DNA from: Deinococcus malanensis
Lineage (GTDB): Bacteria; Deinococcota; Deinococci; Deinococcales; Deinococcaceae
Reading direction: 5' to 3'
Length of the DNA stretch: 64,000 bases
Assembly: GCF_014647655.1 (NCBI RefSeq)
Contig: NZ_BMPP01000002.1
Location: forward strand, 248,001-312,000
Made by a program: the position numbers and the translations under genes. Under the pieces are notes generated by a model, which was given only the letters and a program-made list of their open reading frames with translations, did no database searches and had not been told where the DNA came from. Below are positions 46,349 to 55,887 of this stretch, in pieces; position 1 is the first letter of the stretch, and every line of letters starts with the position of its first letter.

Positions 46349-47695
46349 ATGTCTGAACCGACCCACCAGACCCTGCCCGAGACCCTGGGCCTGAACCTGA
46401 GTGACTCCACACTGACGGTGCTCGCCATTTCCCTTTTTGTCATCACCTACGTCATGATTCTGCTCGAGAAGTACGTGCACCGCACGGTGGCTGCGCTTCT
46501 CGGCGCCTGCGCGGTGATGGTGGTCGGGCTGCTGACGCCAGACGAGGCCTGGGGCAGTATCGACTTCAACACCATCTTCCTGCTGTTCGGCATGATGAAT
46601 ATCGTCAATGTCCTGAGCCGCAGCGGGTTTTTTGATCTCGTGGCCCGGCGCGCCATGGTCCTGACCCGGGGCGAACCGGTGCGCGTGCTGTGGATTTTCA
46701 GTCTGCTGACTGCCGTGTTCAGTGCGTTCCTCGACAACGTCACGACAGTGCTGTTCATGGCACCGGTGGTCGTCACAGTGGTGACCCGGCTGGGACTGAA
46801 ACCGATTCCCTACCTGATCGCTGTCATCCTGGCCAGCAATACCGGGGGCACGGCCACCCTGGTCGGAGACCCCCCCAACATCATTATCGGCTCGGTGGCG
46901 GGCAAGGGATTCGGCGAGTTCCTGGTAAATGTCGCTCCGTATGCCACGATTGCCACGTTCGCAGGAATTGCCCTGATGCATCTGCTGATGAAGCTTCGCG
47001 GAGACCTGGCGACCGCCGGGGCCAGTGCGCGGCTTCAGCAGATCCTCACCGACGACCGGCCGATCAAGACCGATCCGAAGCTGATGAAGCAGGCCCTGGT
47101 AATCTTCGCCATTACGCTCGTCCTGTTCATGGTGGGTCACCCGATTGGTCTGGAAGCCGGTCTGGTTGCGCTGACGACCAGTACCTTCCTGCTGCTGATT
47201 GCCGACCTCTCTCCCGTGGAGCTCTTTGAGCGGGTGGAGTGGGCGACCCTGCTGTTCTTCATGGGGCTGTTTATCGTCGTGGGTGCGCTCGAACATGTCG
47301 GGGTGTTCGAACAGGTGGCCACCGCCCTGACCGGCGCCATCGGCGACAACATCGGACTGGGTATTCTGCTGGTGGGCTTTTCGAGCGCCATCATCAGTGG
47401 CTTCGTGGACAACATTCCCTTCACCATCAGCATGGCCAGCGTCCTGAAAGAGCTGGAAACCACCATGGGTGCGCGCATGGACCCTCTGTGGTGGGCACTG
47501 AGCCTGGGCGCATGCCTGGGCGGCAACCTGACATTGATCGGTGCTTCTGCAAACATCGTCGTTTCAGACATCGCCGCCCGCGAGGGTCATCCCCTGGGCT
47601 TCGGGCAGTTCATGCGTTACGCCACACCCATAGCCCTGGTGACCGTGGCCCTGGCGCTCGGGCTTTACTACCTCGTGTTCCAGCTGACCAGTTGA
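46349..47695 (+). CDS. ArsB/NhaD-superfamily ion transporter
   Basis: The 448-aa protein has about 11-12 predicted helices and the superfamily signatures TAVFSAFLDNVTTVLFMAPV and NTGGTATLVGDPPNIIIGS. A second repeat contains SAIISGFVDNIPFTISM and GNLTLIGASANIV. These motifs occur in NhaD sodium/proton antiporters and ArsB-like carriers; no arsenic genes are nearby, so a cation role is more likely. It is followed 12 nt later by a CPA1 antiporter gene, forming a transport operon. Confidence 0.87.
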   Translation: MSEPTHQTLPETLGLNLSDSTLTVLAISLFVITYVMILLEKYVHRTVAALLGACAVMVVGLLTPDEAWGSIDFNTIFLLFGMMNIVNVLSRSGFFDLVARRAMVLTRGEPVRVLWIFSLLTAVFSAFLDNVTTVLFMAPVVVTVVTRLGLKPIPYLIAVILASNTGGTATLVGDPPNIIIGSVAGKGFGEFLVNVAPYATIATFAGIALMHLLMKLRGDLATAGASARLQQILTDDRPIKTDPKLMKQALVIFAITLVLFMVGHPIGLEAGLVALTTSTFLLLIADLSPVELFERVEWATLLFFMGLFIVVGALEHVGVFEQVATALTGAIGDNIGLGILLVGFSSAIISGFVDNIPFTISMASVLKELETTMGARMDPLWWALSLGACLGGNLTLIGASANIVVSDIAAREGHPLGFGQFMRYATPIALVTVALALGLYYLVFQLTS

Positions 47696-47707
47696 GGAGT
47701 CAACCTG

Positions 47708-48976
47708 ATGCGAATTCTTGATCTGGCGACCCTGCTGGTCTGTGTCACGGCCGCTCTTGCCTATCTCAATGCCCGGTTTCTGAAGCTTCCGGCCTCTATC
47801 GGAGTGACGGTCGGCGGCCTGCTGGTCAGCATGCTGGTCTTCGTTCTGGTGGCCCTGAACGTCCCCCTGGCCCTGGAAGCCGTGGACGTCGTGCGCGGCA
47901 TTGAATTCGACGACTTTGTCTTCGAAGGGGTGCTGTCGTTTCTGCTGTTTGCCGGAGCCCTGGGCGTCAACTCCCACGCCCTGTGGAGCCTCAGGGGACC
48001 GGTGGTGTCGTTTGCGCTGCTGTCCACCGCGCTCTCGATCGGGCTGGTGGGCCTGACGGTCTACGGCCTGCTGGGGCTGTTCGGGCTGCAGATCCCGCTG
48101 GTGTACTGCCTGGTGTTTGGTGCGCTGATCAGCCCTACCGACCCGGTGGCGGTCCTGGGCATGCTCAAGCAGGCCAAGGTGCCCAAGAAAATCGAGACGC
48201 TGGTGGCGGGCGAAAGCCTGTTCAACGACGGGGTGGGCGTGGTTGCCTTTGCTGTGTTGGCCGGAATTGCCGCCGCTGCCAGCGGAGCACACGGCCCTGA
48301 CCTGAGCGCGGCAGGGGTGCTGGGGTTTTTCGCACAGGAAGCGCTGGGCGGTCTGGCGCTGGGCGCGGTCCTGGGCACTCTGGGGTACCTGGCCCTGCGC
48401 TCGGTCCACGATTTCGTCGTGGAAGTGCTGGTCACGCTAGGGCTGGTCCTCGCCTGTACGGCCGTCGCAACCCATCTGCACGTTTCGGCACCACTGGCCG
48501 CCGTTGCCGCAGGACTGCTGGTCGGCTCGTTGACCGACCGGAGGCCCGCGGCCCTTTCCAGCCGTGAGAAGTTCGACAGCTTCTGGCATCTGACCGATGA
48601 GCTGCTGAATATCTTCCTGTTTACGCTGCTGGCCCTTGAAGTGGTCGTGGTGCGCTTCAGTTCACAGGCGCTGCTGCTTGGGCTGATTGCGATCCCGCTG
48701 GTGCTGCTGATCCGGGCCATCAGCGTACAGGTTCCCTTCATGCTGCTGGGCAAAAGACATGTGTTCTCGCCGTTTACCCGTCGGCTGATGATCTGGGGAG
48801 GCTTACGGGGCGCGATCAGCGTGGCCCTGGCCTTTACGGTGCCTGCTGGCCCAGCACGTGAGCTCTTTCTGGTGATGACTTACGTCATCGTGGTGTTTTC
48901 CATCATCGTGCAGGGCCTGACAGTGGGCCGGCTGGCGCTGAGCGCTGGCAGTGACGTCGCCGCGAAGCCAGCTTGA
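47708..48976 (+). CDS. CPA1-family sodium/proton antiporter
   Basis: The 422-aa protein has about 12 helices with CPA1/NhaP signatures: GALISPTDPVAVLGMLK, VAGESLFNDGVGVVAF (with the ND ion-binding pair) and LIWGGLRGAISVALAF. It exchanges sodium or potassium for protons across the cytoplasmic membrane. It is the second gene of the operon with the NhaD-like transporter, suggesting joint ion and pH homeostasis. Confidence 0.92.
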   Translation: MRILDLATLLVCVTAALAYLNARFLKLPASIGVTVGGLLVSMLVFVLVALNVPLALEAVDVVRGIEFDDFVFEGVLSFLLFAGALGVNSHALWSLRGPVVSFALLSTALSIGLVGLTVYGLLGLFGLQIPLVYCLVFGALISPTDPVAVLGMLKQAKVPKKIETLVAGESLFNDGVGVVAFAVLAGIAAAASGAHGPDLSAAGVLGFFAQEALGGLALGAVLGTLGYLALRSVHDFVVEVLVTLGLVLACTAVATHLHVSAPLAAVAAGLLVGSLTDRRPAALSSREKFDSFWHLTDELLNIFLFTLLALEVVVVRFSSQALLLGLIAIPLVLLIRAISVQVPFMLLGKRHVFSPFTRRLMIWGGLRGAISVALAFTVPAGPARELFLVMTYVIVVFSIIVQGLTVGRLALSAGSDVAAKPA

Positions 48977-49110
48977 GTCAAAGTTCCCCATTCAGCAGTG
49001 CTCCAGCACACTGCTGACAGGCCACCTGGAACAAAACACCTTGAGGGATTAACGCCCCACGGTCCTCCATCATTGTGAAGCTGCGATGTCAACGCGGCCT
49101 GCAGATACAC
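48977..49110. other. Start of an 883-bp gene-free stretch after the antiporter operon
   Basis: No feature other than the hairpin at 49111-49139 and the decayed tRNA copy at 49148 is seen in the first part of this stretch (48977-49859). Confidence 0.4.
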
Positions 49111-49139
49111 GAAACGCCCGGCAACAATCCGGGCGTTTC
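49111..49139. terminator. Bidirectional hairpin between the antiporter operon and the tRNA-Ser remnant
   Basis: GAAACGCCCGG (49111-49121) pairs with CCGGGCGTTTC (49129-49139), 7-nt loop. The same layout stands in front of the intact tRNA-Ser, so this copy was probably duplicated together with the tRNA end. Confidence 0.7.
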
Positions 49140-49147
49140 TGTCGTGC

Positions 49148-49190
49148 TGGCGGTGGAGCAGGAGAGATTCGAACTCTGGATAGGGTTACC
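49148..49190 (-). pseudogene. Partial, decayed copy of the tRNA-Ser 3' half
   Basis: On the - strand the sequence retains a serine-tRNA-like variable region, the T arm around TTCGAAT, and a CCA-like end. The T stem has a mismatch at its base pair next to the acceptor, and the acceptor and 5' half are not recoverable. The block including its terminator resembles the 3' end of the intact tRNA-Ser 2.2 kb downstream. Confidence 0.7.
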
Positions 49191-49761
49191 TCGGGGGTAC
49201 TCCTTATAAAACGTGCACAGGGCAAATCAAGCGACCAACGTAACCAGAAAATATCAGAATCTCCGCCACCTGACGTGGTTTTTCAACATTCCTTTGCCCT
49301 GACGCTCGATTCCAATGGAGACGAATCGAAAAGATTGCTCACCCATTATTCGGTTCCACTTTCCAGAGCCACATCCTGACGGACCAATCGGCAATTTTTC
49401 ATGGTACTGAGGACGTGCCAGAAGCCAAAGGCTGGGACCGGGGCCGGGGCCATAACATCTCCAGCGGGTGGAGCAGATCACAAGAGCCTCGTTAGCTTCG
49501 GAGCCTGACGATTACAGTGAACCGGAGTGCTGTAGTTGTGCCAGACAAGAAACCGCAGACACTTTCGGGACCAGAAGACTGATTCCGTCATGAATTACTC
49601 GCAGACATCAATCCAAGGCAGCCCATTTGCGAACGGCAAACACGGGCACTTGCGCCGGCACAGCGTCTGAGAATGGCAAAGTCCCCGGCAGCGGGGAGGG
49701 GTCCACCGCGCCGCTCCCTGCGAGGCCCGGGGCTTTGCGAATTGCCCCCAGTGGTGGTAAT
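49191..49761. other. Gene-free stretch between the tRNA remnant and the AlgX-like gene
   Basis: No coding sequence is convincing here and GC is lower than average in the first 300 bp. It may be scar DNA from an insertion at the tRNA. Confidence 0.4.
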
Positions 49762-49776
49762 TTGGGAAATTCCCAA
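49762..49776. promoter_or_regulatory. 15-bp palindrome upstream of the AlgX-like gene
   Basis: TTGGGAAATTCCCAA is a perfect palindrome around one central base, 84 bp before the start of the next gene. It could be an operator for that gene. No regulator gene is adjacent. Confidence 0.4.
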
Positions 49777-49859
49777 GCGCTTCGTGGAACAGCCCCTCCA
49801 TTCGGAACGCTGAACCACAATGCCCTCCTGCTCCGCCCGTCTCCCCCTGGAGGTTGGAC

Positions 49860-51188
49860 ATGAGAAACCGGTCTGGCCCTTTCCGTTTCCTCGCTGCTGT
49901 TCTGTGCGGACTTGCCCTGGTTGCAGCACTGGCCTTCGGCCAGGAGTCCAGCCCCAGCCAGACCAGCGGCTGGAAGGTCTGCCAGGCCGCCTACGATGTC
50001 CGCAACTACGACTCCAAGGATGCCTGGGCCCTGATTGTCAACCAGGGCCGCGACGGCCGGCTCTACGGGTACTACAGCTTTGAGAACAGCCCACCCGGTC
50101 TGAGCGGTGGTTTGCGCGACGAACTCGTGCGTTTCAGGGATGTGCTGCGGGCGCGCGGCACTGAACTTATCGTGGTCGTGATTCCCGGCAAGGGCCTCCT
50201 CGAGTATGACAGGGTCGATGTTCGCACGCTGCGCAGAAAGTCCGTCGATATCAATTTTCTGCGGTCACGGTACAAGGAGTACGTGCAGTCGTTCCAGCGG
50301 GCAGGAGTGTACGCCGTGGATCTCGTCGGTCTCGGCCTTCGTGACCAGAGTGGCAAGGCCCTCTACTTCAAGCATGACCACCACTGGACGCCACAGTTCG
50401 CGGGACTGGTGGCCAAGGACATTGCCAATCATGTCCGGACCACTCCTGCGTACCCCGCCCTTCCCAAAGTGCCGGTCACCATACAGGACAGGCCCGAGAA
50501 AACAACCTATGGGTCCTACGCCACGGTGCTTCGCAAGTTGTGTAACCTCACCCTTCTGCCTGAAGCCTACGTGTCGCGTGTCACCAAGTACCCCGGCGCC
50601 GGGGGCGACCTCCTCAGCGACGTAGAGCCAGGCATTGCACTGGTGGGCGACAGCCATAGCCGGGAACCGTCCTTCGCCACGCTCCTTCGGTTTTACCTGC
50701 AGCGGGATGTGGTGGTTCACGCGCTGCCCGGCGGGGGCGCCGCAGGCCCGATGGAAACGTACCTGTTGACCGGGGAGTACACCAGAATGCCACCAAAGGT
50801 ATTGATCTGGGAGTTTGAGACCGGCATCGCGCAGCCCGGCTTTCTGGCGAGATTGGCCGCCGCTGCGCAGGGGCCTTGCACAGGAAGGCAGCGCATGTTC
50901 AGAGGATCCGTGCGGCCAAAAGGCCAGACGGTGACCTTGAGGTTGCCCCGGCCCATGACACCCGCGGCTGGCGGGTATCTTCATATCCGCGTGTCGGACC
51001 GCTCCATCCGACAACTGGATGTCGCAGGCACTCAGGTTGTGCTGAACGAGCGAACGACCAACAACGGAAACTTTTTCATCCCCGTGCCCGCGGCTTCCTT
51101 GACCCAACTCAACCTTCGATTTCCCGCAGTTCCAAAAGGTGAGATCGCCGTGTCCGTGTGCCGCCCCGCCGGCGACAGGGTGAAGTGA
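49860..51188 (+). CDS. AlgX/AlgJ-like SGNH-type polysaccharide O-acetyltransferase
   Basis: The 442-aa exported protein has a signal peptide (FLAAVLCGLALVAALAFG). An SGNH-like catalytic region carries the AlgJ/AlgX pattern with D173/H175 (FKHDHHWTPQFAG) and the serine motif GDSHS (S265, LVGDSHSREPSF). A C-terminal beta domain of about 100 residues may bind carbohydrate, as in AlgX. It probably O-acetylates an exopolysaccharide in the envelope. The ATG at 49860 has GGAGG 6 nt upstream. No polysaccharide cluster is adjacent, and the gene lies between tRNA-Ser and a partial tRNA copy, suggesting insertion. Confidence 0.82.
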   Translation: MRNRSGPFRFLAAVLCGLALVAALAFGQESSPSQTSGWKVCQAAYDVRNYDSKDAWALIVNQGRDGRLYGYYSFENSPPGLSGGLRDELVRFRDVLRARGTELIVVVIPGKGLLEYDRVDVRTLRRKSVDINFLRSRYKEYVQSFQRAGVYAVDLVGLGLRDQSGKALYFKHDHHWTPQFAGLVAKDIANHVRTTPAYPALPKVPVTIQDRPEKTTYGSYATVLRKLCNLTLLPEAYVSRVTKYPGAGGDLLSDVEPGIALVGDSHSREPSFATLLRFYLQRDVVVHALPGGGAAGPMETYLLTGEYTRMPPKVLIWEFETGIAQPGFLARLAAAAQGPCTGRQRMFRGSVRPKGQTVTLRLPRPMTPAAGGYLHIRVSDRSIRQLDVAGTQVVLNERTTNNGNFFIPVPAASLTQLNLRFPAVPKGEIAVSVCRPAGDRVK

Positions 51189-51359
51189 TGGCACGGCTTG
51201 ATACGGCCCCTGGCTCAATGTGCGTACTTGACAGCCGAATCATGTATGCGGCGGCCACCCGCATCCGCACTGCCCAGTCTTGGGTCCGGGGATTTGAGGA
51301 AGGGTTAAGAGGCCAGAGCAGGCATGTTCCGGTTCTTATTTGGATTATCAGGGAGCAAC

Positions 51360-51386
51360 AAACCCCCGGCAGATGCTCGGGGGTTT
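51360..51386 (-). terminator. Terminator of tRNA-Ser
   Basis: On the - strand AAACCCCCG pairs with CGGGGGTTT (51360-51368 with 51378-51386), and the 3' arm runs into TTTGTT, just past the tRNA 3' end. Confidence 0.8.
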
Positions 51387-51398
51387 CTGTCGTGCTGC

Positions 51399-51488
51399 TG
51401 GCGGAACGGGAGAGATTCGAACTCTCGATAGAGTTGCCCCTATACACGCTTTCCAGGCGTGCTCCTTCAACCACTCGGACACCGTTCC
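51399..51488 (-). tRNA. tRNA-Ser (anticodon GGA)
   Basis: The - strand folds as a class II tRNA: acceptor arms GGAACGG (5') and CCGTTCC (3') with discriminator G and an encoded CCA. It has a D arm, an anticodon loop CTGGAAA with anticodon GGA, a long variable arm typical of serine, and the T arm with TTCGAAT. It reads UCC/UCU codons. It is located between the AlgX-like gene and plsY. Confidence 0.93.
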
Positions 51489-51586
51489 AGCGGCAGCCAA
51501 TCTAGCGGAGGCGCGCACGAATTGCAAATGAAGGCACGTCCCTGTTGGGTGGCCGGCGCAGAGAGACAGGCGCATACAATGTCGCT

Positions 51587-52180
51587 GTGATCTTCATCGT
51601 GGTGCTGGCTGTGGCCGCCTCTTACCTGATCGGTTCCATCCCAGCGGCGGCCTGGGTCGCGCGTACACGTGGAGTAGATATCCGCACCGTGGGGAGTGGT
51701 AACAGCGGCGCAACCAACGTCCTGCGCTCGCTGGGCAAGGGCCCGGCACTGGCCGTGGCCGTGTTCGACATCCTGAAAGGAGCCCTGGCGGTTTGGCTGG
51801 GACGTGCCCTGGGCCTGGACCCCATGTGGGCGGCGCTATGCGGAGTGGCTGCCGTCGTAGGGCATAACTTCAGCCCGTTTCTGCGCTTCCGGGGAGGCAA
51901 GGGGGTAGCCAGCAGCTTCGGCACCATTGCCGCCATCGATCCGGTGGTGGGCGCCGGGGCCTTTGTGCTGGGTCTGGGATGTATGTGGCTGACGCGCTTC
52001 GTCAGCGCGGGAAGCATTCTGGGCGCCGTCAATGCCGCTGTCGTGGCTATTGCACTGGGCCGGCCACTATGGCTTATGGCCGTGATGGTGGTGCTGGCCG
52101 CCCTGCTGATCTGGCAGCACCGTGACAACGTGGACCGCCTGCGGGCCGGCACCGAGAGGCGGCTGGGCGACAAGAGCTGA
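51587..52180 (+). CDS. plsY: Glycerol-3-phosphate acyltransferase PlsY
   Basis: The 197-aa multi-spanning protein transfers the acyl group from acyl phosphate to glycerol-3-phosphate, the first step of phospholipid synthesis. It has the PlsY signatures [59 protein letters not shown] and the terminal [13 protein letters not shown]. The GTG at 51587 is chosen because the first membrane helix begins there; an upstream in-frame GTG at 51545 adds 14 residues without family similarity. Confidence 0.95.
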   Translation: MIFIVVLAVAASYLIGSIPAAAWVARTRGVDIRTVGSGNSGATNVLRSLGKGPALAVAVFDILKGALAVWLGRALGLDPMWAALCGVAAVVGHNFSPFLRFRGGKGVASSFGTIAAIDPVVGAGAFVLGLGCMWLTRFVSAGSILGAVNAAVVAIALGRPLWLMAVMVVLAALLIWQHRDNVDRLRAGTERRLGDKS

Positions 52181-52296
52181 GGCACCACCCCCCTCCTGTG
52201 GGGTAGCCGGGCACATCCAGCTGGAAGCAGGAGCGCTATGATGTGGACGCTCCACAATCAAAGAGCGCATTGACCTTCACGGTGGGGAGTTCACGG

Positions 52297-52611
52297 ATGC
52301 CCGTCAGAATCAGAATTTACGGCAAGGAAGCCGAGTTCTCGCAGGGATGCTGGTCCTGCGATGACGACTCGCTGCTGGCCATGCTCGAAGCACTCGCCGA
52401 TCCACGCGCCCGCACCGAACAGGAGGAGCGGGAACATGCCATCTATGCCGCCGGCCGGCTGGGGGGGCTGATCGCCACTCCTTACGGCTGGGAAGCGGCG
52501 CCCATGCCGGCCCCCGAAATCACGCTGGGGGACGTTATCCCCGGGCCCGCCGCACGCGACAGCGGACGCGCCGGCGGCGGATTGCTGGGGCTGCTGCGCC
52601 GGCGCAGGTGA
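52297..52611 (+). CDS. Small conserved-type protein of unknown function
   Basis: The 104-aa soluble protein begins MPVRIRIYGKEAEFSQGCWS. It has a short acidic region (DDDSLLAMLEALADPRART) and ends with a Gly/Arg-rich tail (GGGLLGLLRRRR). The ATG at 52297 is a plausible start, though the ribosome site (GGTGGGGA) is about 12 nt away. No family recognised. Confidence 0.65.
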   Translation: MPVRIRIYGKEAEFSQGCWSCDDDSLLAMLEALADPRARTEQEEREHAIYAAGRLGGLIATPYGWEAAPMPAPEITLGDVIPGPAARDSGRAGGGLLGLLRRRR

Positions 52612-52633
52612 GAAGGCCCTCTAGATCGCTGGC

Positions 52634-52663
52634 TTGACCCCCTGGCCCGGCAGCCACTACCCT
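52634..52663 (+). promoter_or_regulatory. asd promoter
   Basis: TTGACC (52634-52639) and TACCCT (52658-52663) are separated by 18 bp. The -10 ends 7 nt before the ATG of a short reading frame at 52671, the same geometry as at mutS and gltX. Confidence 0.65.
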
Positions 52664-52670
52664 GCAGGGC

Positions 52671-52703
52671 ATGAGCGCGTTGGCGGAGACCATGACCCCT
52701 TAA
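52671..52703 (+). CDS. Possible leader peptide of asd
   Basis: An 11-codon frame encodes [10 protein letters not shown] followed by TAA. Its ATG is 7 nt after a good -10 box, so it could be translated as a leaderless mRNA. Two of ten residues are Thr and two are Met, the end products of the aspartate family. This short frame is followed by a strong hairpin and T tract before asd. Translation is unproven. Confidence 0.4.
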   Translation: MSALAETMTP

Positions 52704-52725
52704 GGGTGGCCCGCCTTGTGCAGCG

Positions 52726-52760
52726 CCGCCCCGCAGGACATGCGCGGGCGGTTTTCGTTT
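52726..52760 (+). terminator. Candidate attenuator terminator in the asd leader
   Basis: CCGCCCCGC (52726-52734) pairs with GCGCGGGCGG (52742-52751, one bulge), followed by TTTTCGTTT. An alternative pairing of GCCCGC (52709-52714) with GCGGGC (52744-52749) would compete, which is the logic of attenuation. The hairpin lies 14 nt before the asd start and just ahead of its GGGAGG ribosome site. Confidence 0.5.
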
Positions 52761-52773
52761 GGGAGGTTGGAAG

Positions 52774-53793
<1,020 letters not shown>

Positions 53794-53817
53794 GAACACC
53801 TCACCACCTTTCATAAG

Positions 53818-53839
53818 GCTCCCTGCGGGGAGCTTTTTT
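53818..53839 (+). terminator. Rho-independent terminator of asd
   Basis: GCTCCC (53818-53823) and GGGAGC (53828-53833) around a TGCG loop, followed by six Ts. Confidence 0.93.
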
Positions 53840-53862
53840 ACGGGGCGCTTAGACTGCGTGGT

Positions 53863-54492
53863 ATGCGCCGGCCCGGTTCCCCTGCTGTTCGTCCCTCCCC
53901 TGCCCGGCGCGCCGGTTCCCCGGTGGCGGCCACGATTCTGACGGCCACGCTGACCGGCGGCCTGTGGACCCAGGAAGTGGTGGACACGTTTGCCTTCGGC
54001 GGGCAACTCGACGCCTTCGGCATTCAGCCCCGCGACCCCGACAGTCTGGTCCATGTCCTCAGCGCCCCCTTCCTGCACGCGGGCTTTGCCCACCTGATGG
54101 CCAATACGGTTCCGCTGGCGGTCCTGACGTTCATGAGCGCAGTCCGGGGGGTGGGGCGCTTTCTGGTGGCCACCCTATTGATCGTGCTGGTGGGCGGCGG
54201 GCTGGTGTGGCTGTTCGGCCGCGGCAACAGCACCCACCTGGGTGCCAGCGCCCTGGTGTTCGGGTACCTCGCCTACCTGCTGGGCGTGGGATGGTGGGAG
54301 CGGACGCCCGCCGCGCTGGGCATGGCCGCTGTGGCCTTCATCCTGTACGGCGGGGCCCTGTGGGGCGTGCTTCCTGGTAACCCGGTCGTGTCGTGGGAAG
54401 CCCATCTGTTCGGGTTTCTGGCCGGGCTGCTGGCCGCGGCGCTGCTGCACCGGAAGCGTCCACCGCTACCCGGCCGCGCGCCGCTGCGCTGA
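53863..54492 (+). CDS. Rhomboid-family intramembrane serine protease
   Basis: The 209-aa protein has about six helices with the rhomboid pattern: [17 protein letters not shown] (His and Asn of helix 2), the serine in [17 protein letters not shown] of helix 4, and the catalytic His in [16 protein letters not shown] of helix 6. The serine motif is GASA rather than the usual GxSG, so it may be active or a variant. TAGACT lies 7 nt before the ATG, suggesting a leaderless mRNA. Confidence 0.85.
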   Translation: MRRPGSPAVRPSPARRAGSPVAATILTATLTGGLWTQEVVDTFAFGGQLDAFGIQPRDPDSLVHVLSAPFLHAGFAHLMANTVPLAVLTFMSAVRGVGRFLVATLLIVLVGGGLVWLFGRGNSTHLGASALVFGYLAYLLGVGWWERTPAALGMAAVAFILYGGALWGVLPGNPVVSWEAHLFGFLAGLLAAALLHRKRPPLPGRAPLR

Positions 54493-54595
54493 AGAAAAAC
54501 CCGGTGCCACATTGCGCACTGTGGTTCGGTTCCGGCGGACTGGTACCGGGCGGTGGTTGGCAAGGCCACAGCCCTGAGGGCTCCAAGAGGTGCCC

Positions 54596-55777
54596 TCAGG
54601 GCATCAGGTGAGCTGCCGTCTCTGGGGTCATTGTCGAGAACTCCACGCCATTGCGCCCCCGGTTCTTGCGGGCATACATGGCCGCGTCTGCACGGGCCAC
54701 GATCTGCTCGGGGGTCTCGCCGGGCCGCGCATGGGCCACCCCGAAACACGCGGTGACACCCTCCTGCGGACCGAAACTCTGGTGGCGCAACTGCCCACGC
54801 AACGTCCTGAGCAGCTCATAGACCTCCTCTTTGGGCAACGCCGGGAGCACAATCAGAAATTCCTCGCCACCCCAGCGCGCAAACAGGGCAGAGTCAGGTA
54901 GAAGCTGCCGGGCGCTGCGCGTGACGTTGACAAGCACCAGATCACCGGTGGCGTGTCCGTGTTCGTCGTTGACGCCCTTGAAGTGATCGATGTCGAAAAG
55001 AATGACGGTATAGGGCTCTCCGGCGCGGTGCAGAGCCTGCAGATGTTCCTCGGCGGCGCGGCGATTGGCCGCTCCGGTCAGGGCGTCACACGACGCCGCG
55101 ATCTGCACGGCACTCAGGCGGTCACGCAGGGTACCGAACCGGCTTTGCATACTGGTCAGCACGACCCCGGCCAGCAGAAACTGGATGATGCCTCCAAGAA
55201 GTTCCCGGCTGCGCAGCAGTTCAGGGGTGAGCAACAGATGACCCAGCGTAATAGCAATCGTGAGCCCCAGGATGCCGCGCACAAAATACCGGGCCAGCCG
55301 TGTAGGGAAGATCAGAAAGGCCGCGACGTACAGCACCGCGAACCAGTAGGTGCTCTGGCTAAGCACGCCGTATTGCGGGGCAAAGACCCGGAACTGGTGG
55401 TTGTAGGCCAGCAGCAGATACGACGCGTTGGTCAGGAAGCTGAGCACGAACGCCCGGCGGGGGTCCACGCGCCCGGACAGCACCGTGATCAGCAGCACCA
55501 GATACATCAGACCGCACAGGGGCAACACCACCCGGTCCAGCGGATCGTAGTCGGGAGCCTGCACCCACAGCGCCCCGGGGATGCCCACCAGGGCTGCCAC
55601 CGCCATAATCACGAACATCCGCCGCAGCAGGATGATTTCTTCCTGCAGTTCGTCGTGCAGCAGATACTGAGCCAGCGCAGCGCGTATCCGGCGAAGGGGC
55701 GGGGCTCTCAGTGGCGGTTTCCGGACAACGTCTTTCAGATCCATCACCCAGTCCCGGGCTCTGGCCAGGACAACCAT
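54596..55777 (-). CDS. Diguanylate cyclase with membrane sensor (GGDEF)
   Basis: The 393-aa protein has about six N-terminal helices (residues 50-215) and a C-terminal GGDEF domain (about 230-385). The DxLTGxxNR region (CDALTGAANRRAAEEHL), the metal and GTP-binding FDIDHFKGVNDEHGHATGD, and an intact active-site loop, RWGGEEFLIVLP, are all present. It should synthesise c-di-GMP. No clear RxxD inhibitory site precedes the active loop. The start may be 55777 or the ATG at 55744. Confidence 0.93.
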   Translation of the reverse strand: MVVLARARDWVMDLKDVVRKPPLRAPPLRRIRAALAQYLLHDELQEEIILLRRMFVIMAVAALVGIPGALWVQAPDYDPLDRVVLPLCGLMYLVLLITVLSGRVDPRRAFVLSFLTNASYLLLAYNHQFRVFAPQYGVLSQSTYWFAVLYVAAFLIFPTRLARYFVRGILGLTIAITLGHLLLTPELLRSRELLGGIIQFLLAGVVLTSMQSRFGTLRDRLSAVQIAASCDALTGAANRRAAEEHLQALHRAGEPYTVILFDIDHFKGVNDEHGHATGDLVLVNVTRSARQLLPDSALFARWGGEEFLIVLPALPKEEVYELLRTLRGQLRHQSFGPQEGVTACFGVAHARPGETPEQIVARADAAMYARKNRGRNGVEFSTMTPETAAHLMP

Positions 55778-55887
55778 TACGTTAGGTCGACTACCCGCTG
55801 CTCATCCCGCCTCAGGGATGACCACCGCACTTAGGCCGTATGCCATGTGTTTCTCATCTTACCACTTAGCTTCATACCGAGCACCCT

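Noticed and set aside
46349..47695. Arsenical pump ArsB
   Set aside because: Motifs are shared by ArsB and NhaD, but no arsR, arsC or arsA gene is nearby and the next gene is a sodium/proton antiporter.
48870..48890. RDRM-like TTACGTCAT within the CPA1 antiporter gene
   Set aside because: Only one half-site matches and it lies inside the coding sequence.
49086..49379. Protein-coding frame containing GEIRTLDRV
   Set aside because: This peptide is a known artefact of translating a tRNA gene region, here the tRNA-Ser remnant.
51158..51531. Coding frames across 51360-51500
   Set aside because: They overlap the tRNA-Ser gene and its terminator on the other strand and contain the same tRNA-derived peptide.
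55775..55795. RDRM-like TTACGTTAG at the diguanylate cyclase start
   Set aside because: The second half-site (CGTAA/CATAA) is absent.
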